Positions 25,410 through 37,119 of a stretch of 64,000 nt of DNA are shown piece after piece. Below the pieces are notes generated by a model. It did no database searches. It saw only the letters and a program-made list of their open reading frames with translations, and was not told where the DNA came from. This DNA is from Camelus bactrianus (lineage: Eukaryota > Chordata > Mammalia > Artiodactyla > Camelidae): contig NC_133566.1 in assembly GCF_048773025.1 (NCBI RefSeq), forward strand, positions 8,407,501 to 8,471,500, written 5' to 3'. Position 1 is the stretch's first letter. The number at the start of each line of letters is the position of its first letter. Both the position numbers and the translations under genes were made by a program.

Positions 25410-26790
25410 GAACAAGCTGACAGGCTGCTGTCACCAAGCTCTTAAAGTCATCAATGATATGTAGTAGTATCTCCTCTCTCTCTCTAGATATCCATTAGAA
25501 TTCACTTTTTTCCCAATTCCTACACTTCCTTTGGTAAAAATGTATAGGCTTTCACCATGAAGATGTCCCACTGTCTTAGGAATGCTTGATGTATTTGTTG
25601 TGTCACTACCACAACTGTGTGTTTGGTCATGCGGTCTTGTGGGAAAGTGTCAGCTGGTTCTGACTTTATGGGTGAGAAGTTGGAGAGCTGATTAGAACTG
25701 AGGAGGCAAGTTGGTTTACAATTGGTTAAGCTTTGAACTTGAGCTCATAAAGCATATCAAGGTTGTCTTTCTGTTTTTGAAGATCTGGGGTCCAAGGTCA
25801 ATCATTTCCTTATGATACGTAGAGACCACTTCAGGAAACGATCATCTCAGTGGGAGGTCCAACTGTACATCATTCATTATGTCTCACATTGCTCTTACTT
25901 CTATGCATTAATAGCCCAGTAAGATGTAAAATAATATTTTAAAATATGATAAAATAATTATTTAAGAAATATGTCTATGTGTACTTTAATTTTATTTTTC
26001 TTTTTCAGTCTTAGGTAAAGCAGTTGGTATGTGGCTTGTTCAGTAGGCTGAACAACATTAGCAAACACATTATTTGATTTTGCTTCTGTAAACTGGTAAA
26101 CAATCTCAGTATCTCTGTGTGGAGGAAAATGAACAAAAGCATCAGGATAACTGAAGACAAGTACAAGAAAGGTCACTGACAAGCATCCACATGCCTTCTC
26201 TTAGTTCAGATTAGAATATATAGTGAAGAGAGACCAATCATTGGATCAGAATGATAGCCTCACTAGATCTTTCTGCTTTAAAAACTGTAATGATAGATGA
26301 TTATCAAAATATCTCAAGGCAGTGCATCGTATTTAAGGAGTTTGGGAACTTGAAATAATGAGTTATATTCAAAATGCTCCACTGTCAGAACTAAGAACAT
26401 AAATAACAAAGAACATTATGAGAGAGAAGGGAAAGCACAGACAAGAAGGTTCTAGACAGATAATGGATAATCTGAGGGCTGGCAATAACACAGAACAATA
26501 TAAAGTCAAATATTTTCATATTTTAATGGGAGTGGAGTGGCTGAAGAAAAGCTGAGTATTTTCTAAATTACTCTTGGAGCCCTTCCTACTCAGTGGATTT
26601 GTAAGTATCATTAACTAGGGAAGCCACTGATAATGACTTGTTAGAAACATATAAAATAAGGAGCTATCTTCATTAAAAAAAATAATAACATGGTGAAGTC
26701 AGTACTTTTTACAACTCAGAATTCTGGTAAATTAGCCTAGTGGAGGAGATTCAGAATACTGGGGAAGGCTGAGTTTAGCATTAACAGGAA
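25410..26790. other. Intergenic sequence, no gene seen
   Basis: A (TC)n stub lies near 25,471. No recognised gene or repeat family. Confidence 0.4.
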
Positions 26791-26794
26791 AAGA

Positions 26795-26995
26795 CACTGG
26801 TGTTGGACTATGTACATGAATTAAAATCCTATCTTCCTCATTCCTGATTGTAAATTCTTATTTTTCACATAGAGAAAATAAAGTCTATAGTACCTAATTC
26901 ACAGTGTATTTGTGAAGGAGGCAAAAGACAACACATTAAAAGAGCTTCACATAATGTATAGTGCAGAGATATTAAGTTATTTATAGCTGACTACT
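26795..26995 (+). mobile_element. MIR SINE, decayed
   Basis: Plus-strand MIR order is visible: 'agacactggtgttggacta', 'tacctaattcacagtgtatttgtgaagg' (from 'tacctacctcatagggttgttgtgagg'), and 'acacattaaaagagcttcaca'. It is strongly diverged. Confidence 0.55.
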
Positions 26996-26999
26996 ATTA

Positions 27000-29900
27000 T
27001 AGAATTGTGACAGAATGCAGAACAAGTAAAAATAATAGAGTAATAGATTAAATTTACTATCAAGTTCTTCAAATTCCTTTCATTCTACTATCAACCAAAA
27101 TCTGGTTTCCAATTTGTTCAGAGGTGACTAAAATCACTAATTATCTTCCAATTACTAAATCTTATGACCCCTTCTCAGACCATATATTTTTGACCTCAAG
27201 GAGGAATTTGACAATACTTAAATTTTCCTCCATTGTGAATTCTCGTTTGTCATGGATAATACAATGAAGTTCTCTCTTAGTTCTATTACTGTTTGAATAT
27301 TGCTTCTCAAATTCTATCATCAATCTTTTCAACATTGGTGATTCCATAGATTCTATCATTATTTTTCTACTTTTCACCCTACTAATTTACTCAGTGTGGT
27401 TCCATATTAAATTATAAAGTTTCAAGCACACGCACCACCATCACATATAACTACATACACAACAAATATCTCTATTTCTATTGAGCTCCACAACTCATGT
27501 TTCCAATAAGCTACTCAGTATCTTCACCTAGATGAGCCAGAAAAGCAAGGAAACTGATATTTCCAAAGATTTAAATCATCTCCACAAACAGGTGCCAGCA
27601 ACTTAAGGACAAACTTGAATCCTCAAGTACAAATAATTAAATTCAAGTAGACAATCAGAATTGTCCTATGTTAAGCCAGTAAACTTCAGATTGAATACAG
27701 ACAAGATGGTTCATATACACTTCCCTCTTTAAATTTATGGCATACACAGTATGATTTTAAAATATACTATACATTTGCATGTTATATAATAAATACATGT
27801 ATATTATTTATATGCATATATGTATATAAAGGTATGTATGTGTATGTGTGCAGATATATGTAAAATGACATTCCAAATATCCCAGTTATTATACTTTCTT
27901 CATGTTATCAATCATATATGTATAGGATATATAATATGTATCATATTATATATTTTTTGGAATTTAACACAATCATTAACAATATGCTAATGTTAATCCA
28001 AAAATTAGCCTGTAAAACAACTACAGAAAGCAGTAGCATATTCATTGATAATGTAGTGTGCTCCTAAAGCATATGTAAATGATTACTATAATGATACAGT
28101 TAAAAAAATTAATAATTCACACAGAATAAGGCCACTACCTTCATATCCCTGAATCAAATGTGTTTACAATAATCACTATTCCTCATGTAAATCAGACATA
28201 TGCAAATCTTGTTCCAAATGTATTTGATGGATTATATCCTAAATTTTAACATTTCAGTGATATACAAATATATATTCCTGTATCAAATTTAGCCCAATTT
28301 TGTCATTATAAACTAAAAGTTGGTTATAAAATGTCAAGGAAAAAGAAAAAATTACATTATCTAAAAACAAAGAAAACATTAAAAAATTAAATTTAGAATG
28401 AGCAAAGTAGTAAAAATCATGAATAAAATAGATTATAAAAACGAATTTAAAACATCAAGAAGAAAAGTATGAGGTAACTAATTTCATGTAGTAAATCTAA
28501 TTGTATTTAATGTCTAAATTCAGATGAATTTACATTGTACAATGAATTTACACTGTAATGAATTCAGTTCATATTTAACTTCTGAGAAACTCTTATAAAT
28601 TTACACATTACAGTAAAGAGATTAGAAAAAGTACTCATCAATTCATGAGCCCATGGCTACTAAACCTATTTACCATGGAAGTAAATTTCTTGGCTTTTAC
28701 TAGCATTGGATTGTCATAAGAGATCAAAAATGAAAGCAGGTATGTAACCCATGCTGAGTCATAAAAAGCAAGGAGTAGAACACTTGTATTAATATTTTAA
28801 CTTTTTCCTTAACATGAATCCCTGCATTTGTCATTTATAAATCTTCTCTCTAAATGTTCTCAGTATTGGAAGGAACATGAAAGCCTTACATTCAAATTAT
28901 GAATAAGTTTCTAATATAAATATCATATTATATTTCTCAAGAAAAGCAATCAAATGAATTCTTACTCAAAGCTTTGTTTGGCTTCAATCATGAATCATTT
29001 TACAAACTTTTTCCATACTTAATTGGAACAGATGCATATTAGATTCTATCCTTCTCTCATATCCAAGAGATAACCAGTTATATTCAGTCTTAAAAGGGGA
29101 AGAAGGAAAATTTGTTGCAGTTACAAATTATATTTCAATCAAATTGTGGTCAACCGATTAAATGAAACTTCAGCAAATAGGTATATTGGCCACCTGCCAT
29201 GTAATAATCACTTCTAGGTTCTTTAGGGATTAAATATAAAAGTGAGATATAATTTGTTGAATCTGTTTTATGTGTGTAGCATGGAGGAATATTTTGTGAG
29301 CATTTTCTGGCATTCTTTTATTTGTACTTGTGTGAGCCATGAAACAGTCTAAGTTGTGGTCATATCCGAAATAGAAACTGACAGTGGTGCATAGTTAGTA
29401 TTATCTGTATGTCTATGCATTTAAAAATACTCATAACTGTGCTATTAATATATTCTGGTCATTCTCTGGATAGCAGCTAGCTAGACAGAACAGATAAATA
29501 GACATCACAGATTGACTGTTTTTTCTGTTGTGAATTAATTGAAGGTAAATATTTATATCCACAAAAATGGGTTATATTAATTTAATTTTATGTATAACCT
29601 GTGTGTGGATTGTGATTTAAGTTGTTAGGTCCTTTAATTCTTTAAATCTGGCACTGTCTTTTTTTTTCTTTCATACTTTTCCATTGCTAAGCAAATTAAT
29701 AAATATATAATTTTGGAAGTATATAGTTGCCAATTGAAAAAAGGGAATGAATAAATAAACAGCCATTAATTTTGTGTAGCCAATTATCAAAAGCTAGCCA
29801 AATTTCACATAATTAAAACTTTTTTAAAAATAGGAATATCAAGTGTGTTTTATGATCCTCTTACCAGGGACTATGACTTATTCTTTAAGTAATATGGTAG

Positions 29901-30980
29901 TAATGTCATCAAATTCCTTCTATGGATCACTGCATTGGGGCAAAACACTGAAGTTTCATATCTATTTACCAGTGTCCCCTTAAAAATAATTTAATTCTTC
30001 AGTATTGAGAGTTGAGTGTTCACTAAGTGTACAATTATCCCTGAAGGTCCCATAGTTTTCCTTACCCCTCTCTATGCCTGGAAAATCAAATGACACACTT
30101 ATCATTCCAGAGAATTCAAGGGTTTTAGAAGCTCTGTGTCAAAAACTGGGGACAAAAAAATCAAATGTGTATTTCTTATAGTATCACAGTGTAGTTTGTT
30201 GTTCTTTCTTATGCTCCAGTATTCACATTTCTAAAATCACTCTGAAACTTAGACATAAAGAGAGGATTCTTTAAATTTTTGACAGGGAAGACATCCTGTT
30301 ATATCTTGGCTCCACTGGCAGAGATAAGGAAGAATGGTTCAAAAATGAACCTTCAGAATTCAGGAAAGCAGATGCTCTGAAATTCATGTAGTGATTTTGC
30401 AGTCAATTATGATTCTTATTTGAGTACCTCTGCAGGGTGTTCCAAGAAGGATAGTTAGAAGATAGCTGATTTTACTTATTATTTTTTTTTTAGAGTTTTT
30501 ATATGATGCTCTTGACCAGTCCTGTGTAGCTAGGCTAGAGCTCTACAAATTTGAACACACATAGAATGTTTGCTTTGTAGCTACAAACATTTCTTTAAAC
30601 ATGTTTCTCTCTTATTACTCATTAGGGTCAGTTTGGTCATATTTTATTTATTGTTCTCCTATTTAATTTCACTGATACCCTTAAATATAAACTGAGGCCT
30701 TGTGATAGTGTCTGTATTTTTTCTATACTTTAAAAGTACTTCTCTCAAGTTAAAAATTTATAATTTAGATGAAATGACTGTATCTCTTGAAATCTCAACT
30801 CTCCAAAAAAGATAAAAGAAGATGTGCAAAATCTGAATATTCCTTTATCTTCCAAAGGAAGGTTTTTATTGAATATTTATTTTTAAATAGGAAATTCCAA
30901 GCTTAAAGTTGTCACTGTTTAATTATTTCAAACATTTAAAGAAAGGGCAATACCAAAATCAGAAAATAACTCATACTCAA
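27000..30980. other. Long AT-rich single-copy stretch, no gene seen
   Basis: About 4 kb without a convincing coding region. Positions 27,770-27,950 are TA/TG-rich simple sequence. Positions 29,470-29,830 are repeat-free and dense in 'attaat/aattaatt' homeodomain-like words. I see no splice-consistent exon. Confidence 0.4.
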
Positions 30981-30989
30981 AACACATAA

Positions 30990-31790
30990 TAAATTTCAAG
31001 AAACGTATTAAAAAAGAAACATAAAAATGAGTACAAGAATTTAAAAAGGTGCTTTATAAATGTGGATTTCAAATAAGCCAATAACTATGAAAAATATTCA
31101 ACATTTTTCATCTGAAAAATGCACAATATTATATTATCATTACATATGTCCCCTACCCCCATGATGAAAATTTAAAAGATTGATAATAATATACGTCATC
31201 TAGTATGTGGAACAATTGAAGCTTTTGTATACTGTGAGTATAAACTGACTAAACACTTGAAAAACCTTTTGGCATTTTCTACCAAAACAGAACATTCTCA
31301 CGCTGTTGACTCAGCAGTTCTAATTCTAAGTCTGTAACGAAGAAAACTGTATATAAATGTGTACCAAAAGACACTTAACAAAAATGTTGATTCCAGCACT
31401 GTTCATAAGTGTCCCAAACTAGAAACAACCCAACGTCTATTAACTGTAAAATGGATATATAAATTATGGTTTATTTAGTCAATGCAACCTGGTACCATAA
31501 TGAGAATGAACAAACTACAGCTACACAATCAACGTAAATGGATCTCATAAACATAGATTAAGGAAAAGCTAGACTCAAGAATATTTAATGTATATTCTCA
31601 TTACATACAATTTTAAATTAGGCAAAAATAATGTATGTACCATCTTAGTGTTGTTAACCTTTTAGAAATGTAGTGACTAGAACAGAGTTTAAATTAGTCT
31701 CTAGAGTGCAAGTAATTTTTTTTATTTGAATGCTGTGCTATATAAGGTGTGTTAACTTGGTGAAAAATTATTGAGTTGTGCACTTATGAT
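30990..31790 (+). mobile_element. Ancient L1 ORF2 3' part and 3' UTR
   Basis: Old L1M-type text is readable through heavy decay: 'ccagcactgttcataagtgtcc', 'aacaacccaacgtctatt', 'gtaaaatggatatataaatta', 'gaacaaactacagctacac'. These correspond to the last part of ORF2 and the 3' UTR. No frame remains. Confidence 0.65.
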
Positions 31791-31794
31791 TTGT

Positions 31795-32520
31795 GCACTT
31801 GTATGTGTATATTTCATAGTTCCATCAAGAATTTAAGTAAAACACACACACACGACTATATTCACTATTCCTTACTTAATTCTTCTACTACTCTACGTTC
31901 CCTCCCCTATCTGTTCTCTCCCATTCAATGTTCTTGTTTCTCCTTAGATTTCAGATGAATAATTCTGAAAGGTAATACCAAGATCACCAAGATACTCATT
32001 TTGCAGAGGAAAACTATTTTATATGCAAGTAACAGAATATTACATCTAGTAGAAAAAGTGTCTTTTAGTTGATCCCATTAATTCACTGGGACCATTCACC
32101 GGTATGACTTCTATCTAGCCAATATACGTAACGTGTGTTCAGTTACAAGCCAACATAATTTTCACTCCATTTTTAAATCACAAGAGGATTCAAAATATCT
32201 CATAACTTCTGATAATTTTTTTTGGTTTTGATTTGATCCATTGAGACTCTTTTAAGCAGATAAATCTAATGACATTTGCATTCTAGTCAGCTCATATCTA
32301 GAATCTATAGAAATGGAGTTCAAGGATAATGTTAATAAACCAAATAAATAGGAGAAATAATTCTGTTTTTGTCTTTCACTTTTCCATTTCAGATAGTTGC
32401 CATTTTGGTTGATAAATGGCAATATTAATTGATTATATGAAAATTTTCACTGGTTAAAAAAAGGTTAATTTAAAATTATCGAAGATATAACAGAATAAAG
32501 CATAAGATGAGTTCATTAAT
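31795..32520. other. Intergenic sequence, nothing recognised
   Basis: AT-rich with a short (CA)n at about 31,841-31,852. No gene is supported. Confidence 0.4.
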
Positions 32521-32524
32521 TATA

Positions 32525-32975
32525 TACTACTGCCTAATAAAAGTTAACCCCAAAACTTAGCAGCTTAGAACAACAGCATTTATCATTCAATCATGTGAGT
32601 CAGAAATCTAGACCAGGCTTAGCTGGGTCCTCTGGTTCAGGGTATCTCACAGGGTTGCAACCAAGGTTTGCACCAGGGGCATGGAGTTTTTCCCAGATTA
32701 GATTGAAGGAAGATTTGCTTCCCCATTTGACTGCCATACCTCACAATATGGCAATCTGCTTCATCAGACTGAATGAGTAACAAAAGCAAGAGAGAGAGAA
32801 TGTGAATAAGATGGATGTCATGGTCTTTTACAACCCAATCTTGGAAGTGATATCCTATCACTTTTTCTCTAGTATATTTGCCAGAAACAAGAATTAGGTT
32901 AAACACACAGTCAAGGCTAGGAAATTGTACTATAGTTTGAACACCAGGAGGTGGCAGTAACTGGGAGCTATTAAG
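32525..32975 (+). mobile_element. Fossil MaLR LTR, MLT1J/K-like
   Basis: The features are in MLT1J/K order: 'ccccaaaacttagcagctta', 'gaacaacagcatttatca', 'ggcttagctgggtcctctgg', 'ctcacagggttgcaacca', 'atggtcttttacaacccaat' and 'aacaccaggaggtgg'. It is a diverged solo LTR of old eutherian age. Long frames crossing it on the minus strand are incidental. Confidence 0.75.
32944..32957 (+). promoter_or_regulatory. CTCF-like motif inside the LTR
   Basis: CCAGGAGGTGGCAG resembles the CTCF core (CCASYAGRKGGCAG) with one mismatch. Binding is not shown. Such sites are known to arise in transposon-derived sequence. Confidence 0.35.
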
Positions 32976-32979
32976 AAGT

Positions 32980-34650
32980 TGCCTACTGCAGTAGGAAATT
33001 ACAAAACAAACAAAGAAACAAAACCTAAATAATTTACAGAGAAAAATCCATATGGACATAATCACAAATTAACTAGAAAAAGGATTTCCTAAAACAATTA
33101 AAAACCTTGAGAGAGAGAACATGAAAAGTTTCCACTTCCTGGTAAGTGTAATATGCTGCCTACTAGGATTTGTAGTTTTACTGATAGAAAATTACTTAAA
33201 ATTTCTTTCATTATCTATTGGCAATCTTGACATTTCCTAGTTTCTTTATAGTGAAATTCTTTGTTTTTCATTTTTGAACATAAACTTACTCAGCTAATAA
33301 AGACTTTATAAGGTATAAGATTAATTTTATACTATTTACAAGATAATGCTTTATAAATATAAAAGTACTCTGTGCAGACTGAAGTATAATCAGCCTCTCT
33401 TTACAATTTGTTCAACTTAATCACATATGAGAATTTCCAGAGAAAAGTGAAAAGGCTGCATTAGAAGTGAAGGAAAATCTGATTAAGAATTAATTTACAG
33501 AAAATCAACATGGATATGCTTAGAATATTACAATACAATCTGAAATTCCTATAGAGGTCATAAGTTTCTTCCAAAAAAGAGTCAGAAATTAGTATTTTTG
33601 GTGCATTTTATTAGAGCATATTGCTATGATCTTTGGCTATTATTTCCTAAAGTGCCACTCGCAAATTGCAACCACCTAGAATGTTAATCTTGGGATGATT
33701 TTAATAACTGACCTCATATTTCACTGGTGGTAACCCAATAGCCAGCAATGCCTGACCAAGGTCTGTTTTTATCCCATGGCTCATATTTACACAAAACTGA
33801 CAGTTATGGTGAGACTGAAATGTATTCTCTCCTCAGTATTAAACATAGAGATTAGCCCAACATATACTTATATGGTACACCAGAGTTTAAAATCACTGTA
33901 GAGAAGATCCCAAACTGAATCATAGATATCCTCAAGTTCTCCATCTTTCACAATGCAATCCATTCCTCTAACATGAAAGCTCAAGGTCTTATCCAGCAAC
34001 ACTGCAGCAGTTCCATTCTTCTACTGGGCTTTCCATCCAAAGGATTTTTTTTCCCTTCCTTCCTCTCTCTCTCTCTCTTTCTCTCTTTTTGATTTACTTT
34101 GTTTACTTTTTTTAAGAATTCTAAGGGAGAGCTCATATGGTCTAAAAATCCATTCTGGATGTCCTTCTATAACTCAGCCAATCATTGTTAAGGTGACCCT
34201 TAGGTCAATTTTTATTTTCATAAATAACTTTTTTAAACTATTTGGAAACAGCATGTCTGAAAGCTCTTACTCTTCCTTGCTTGACTTCTTGCCAATCTCT
34301 CTCCAGACTGCTTAAAATGTTGAAAGAATTCAACCCTCCACTTTCCCTTCCCTTGTCCCAGGTCAACCCCAAAGACTATTTTCATCACCCCCAAATCAGG
34401 TATTCAGCCTCTTCCAGGATTCAATTAGAAGAGAAAAACAGGTTTTCCCTTCTTTCAGAGATACCTCTAGTTTGAGTGATACCCTCAGGGCTGCAATCCC
34501 ATCTTTATATGGAACATTTAGTTCCTCTTTGTCTCATTACCTCACTATTTCTGATTAGGATTTTGGTATTAACTTCACACAACCAATTGGCCCATCTAAA
34601 TGTTTTCCTATACAAATGATTCAGAAATCTCCTTGATTCTTGAAATGCAT
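32980..34650. other. Intergenic sequence with a (TC)n tract
   Basis: No gene is seen. A (TC)n-rich microsatellite lies at about 34,055-34,090. Confidence 0.45.
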
Positions 34651-34663
34651 TTTGTCCCTCTTT

Positions 34664-34667
34664 CTTT

Positions 34668-34722
<55 letters not shown>

Positions 34723-34820
34723 TTTGATTCAAGTACGGTCAGTCACAATGTATCAATTTCTGAATGTACAGCACAATGCCCCAGTCATGCATATACATAC
34801 ATATATTTGTTTTCACATTA
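34664..34820 (-). mobile_element. Short L1 3' tail with (TTTA)n tail and target-site duplication
   Basis: On the minus strand this is only the last ~95 bp of the L1 3' UTR ('tgactgtacttgaatc' end) followed by a (TAAA)n tail of about 14 units, seen as (TTTA)n at 34,668-34,725. A 13-bp direct repeat with one mismatch (tttgtccctcttt / tttatccctcttt) flanks it at 34,651-34,663 and 34,821-34,833. The insertion is therefore a very short 5'-truncated L1. Confidence 0.82.
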
Positions 34821-34833
34821 TTTATCCCTCTTT

Positions 34834-35185
34834 TAGTCATCAAGTATTCAAATGTCCTTTGAAAATACCTCACTATACATATGAAAACTATGTGTAAATT
34901 TTAACGAGTTTTTTAGTAGGATTTTTTTCAGTTCAGTATCTTGCCTCATAACTCTTTAAAAAATACATACATTAACATATATGAATACTGTACAACCTAC
35001 AAATCTACTTAATTATGCACCTATCTTAGCATCTCATTCCTGGAAGACATGATATTTCATTATCAAAGGCCAATCTCTCTACCTATGCCCTCACTTTTTC
35101 AAGTGCATTCCTTTCCTTTTCTTCTCCCTGTTATGCATCATCAAACTTCCTCCTCTATTGGGTCATCCTCATCAGATTATAAACA
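34834..35185. other. Intergenic sequence, nothing recognised
   Basis: AT-rich sequence. No gene or repeat identified. Confidence 0.4.
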
Positions 35186-35187
35186 TG

Positions 35188-35415
35188 AAAGCACAGAGTG
35201 GTTAAATGTGTAGCTCTAAGGTCAACTGGCCTGTATTTGAATCATAGCTTCCCCACTTACCACTTCTGAAACCTCAGCTTTCACCTTTGAAACACTGAGC
35301 TAATTATAGTTTAATATTTCCACTCATATTTGATAAAGTTATGCAGATTAAGTGACATGATACAAGCAAAATACTTAGCACAATGCCTGGTACTAGGATT
35401 TGTTACTGTTACTAC
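35188..35415 (+). mobile_element. MIR SINE
   Basis: Clear MIR order: 'gcacagagtggttaaatgtg', 'ctggcctgtatttgaatcat', 'agcttccccacttaccac', 'ttatgcagattaagtgacat', 'acaatgcctggtactagg'. Diverged but recognisable along most of its length. Confidence 0.75.
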
Positions 35416-35419
35416 CACT

Positions 35420-36930
35420 ATCCTCAAATACCTCAAACTTAAGTAAAAATGTCCCAAATTAAAAGAAAAAATTCCTTTATTAAATATCAGTGTATATTTT
35501 TCATCACATTTCTCATTTCCCTTCAAATCCAAAGTCATAGAAATATAGGTAGATAAATTTTATCCATTTTAACTCATTAATTCTCTAATTTTCATTCTTT
35601 TGTATTCAATATTCCCCAAAACTTCTGTTATGTAATTTAGACCTAGATCCCTTTTCTTTCTACCCTGTGGCTTTAACTGGTAACATCATCTTTTACCTTT
35701 TCCCCACAGCTATCGATCATATATCTTCATGCTAAAAAGACTCAAATTTAAGTCTCCTGCCTCTTTATTGCAACCTAGCATATCTCACATGCATCTTATG
35801 TGCTTCAGACTTGATTCAGACATTGTATACAACCTAATTTTGCCTCGGTTTTCTTTATTTCAGGAAATGGCACCAATATGTACTGCATTTTTCAAGTCAG
35901 GAAACACAGCAAATTTGATCCAACAGAACTCCATTTTCTTCCCCTTCTGTTTTGCTAGTTTTTATATATTATATCCACACATGTCAGAAAACGAACAATC
36001 CTAGGTTGTCATGATTGCTTTAAAAAAGTTAAGTTTTTAAAGATATTAAATGCTGCCCTATACTTGATAACTACTTTTTCTTTTGTTTCTTTTTAGGCTA
36101 ACTTTATATTAATAGCTGATAAAATAAATTTTCCCAAAGTCAATTTTAATTACATTTCTGATGTAATAACTCCCTAAATTTTTATTCAATAATCAAATAG
36201 TCATATCTTCTTCATATTTTCATTTTTTAATGTTTTTCTCTAAAAAGGCAGAAAGTGGTTTGAGGTACCTTAATAGAGAGTAACTTAATAGTATTTTCCT
36301 ATCATGTGTAATTTTGGCATTTTTGAACATTGGGTTAAATTAACAGAACAATGTTATAAAAAAATTAACAACTTGGAGTTAGGGAAAATAAAAATATGAA
36401 ACAGTTCTAATGGCATTTTATCCTACTTTTTTTCTATCTGCTTGACCCATTAGCAAAAAAAAAAAAAAAAAATCAAATAATCTACAAATCCAGATTCTAA
36501 TTACATTAAATAAGCAAAAACATCTTAGCAGTGCTGTGTTTGGCCTGTTGAGTGGAGACTTCACATGTTGTGTCAGGTTAGATATGTGGAAATCTTTTAA
36601 TATGTGAGGAATTGACATATTGGCATTTATCACCACTGTGTGAAAAACAGTATCAGAGACAAGCTTCTTTTTTCTGAAAGAGAGTGTGTTATTAAATGTT
36701 GGGAACAGCTGGTTTGACAGATTGTCCTTGTTTGTTCCCAGCTTAGATTTTGCTGAACACTTGAGCATATATTGGATATGCTATTTAGGCTAGACATGAC
36801 ATTTCCAGTACCTCTTTAAAGGTCAGAATGACAGATGTCTGGGTATAATATTCTCTACGGGAAATATTTAAACAGTGATCAATGCTTATGTATTTTTCAA
36901 ATACTGCTCTTTATTTTAAGTGGTTTTTAA
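35420..36930. other. Intergenic sequence, no gene seen
   Basis: Frames at 35,729-36,004 (+) and 36,418-36,768 (-) have no family signature. The latter runs over an A-run at 36,456-36,473. Confidence 0.4.
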
Positions 36931-36934
36931 GAAT

Positions 36935-37115
36935 TTGGTTTTTCAGAGACCTGGATTTCAGTCTTGATTTTTCTATCTCCTGGATATAATGCATAATACT
37001 CTGATAAAATGAGGTAATACAAGTGTCCACTTCATAAGATTATTCTGAGGACTAAATATATGAAAATACTTTGCAATTTTAAAGTGCTATATGAACACTA
37101 GCTTCTTCATTATAG
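36935..37115 (+). mobile_element. MIR-family SINE, decayed
   Basis: 'gacctggatttcagtcttga', 'aaaatgaggtaatacaagtg', 'cacttcataagattattctgagg' and 'aaagtgctatatgaacac' follow MIR3/MIRc order on the plus strand. Confidence 0.6.
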
Positions 37116-37119
37116 GTAT

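Noticed and set aside
32637-33065. 142-codon minus-strand open frame
   Set aside because: Much of it runs antisense through an MLT1J/K-like LTR, and the translation has no family features. Treated as incidental.
34600-34897. Open frames encoding LFIYLFIYLF-type repeats
   Set aside because: These are translations of the (TTTA)n tail of an L1 insertion, not a membrane protein gene.
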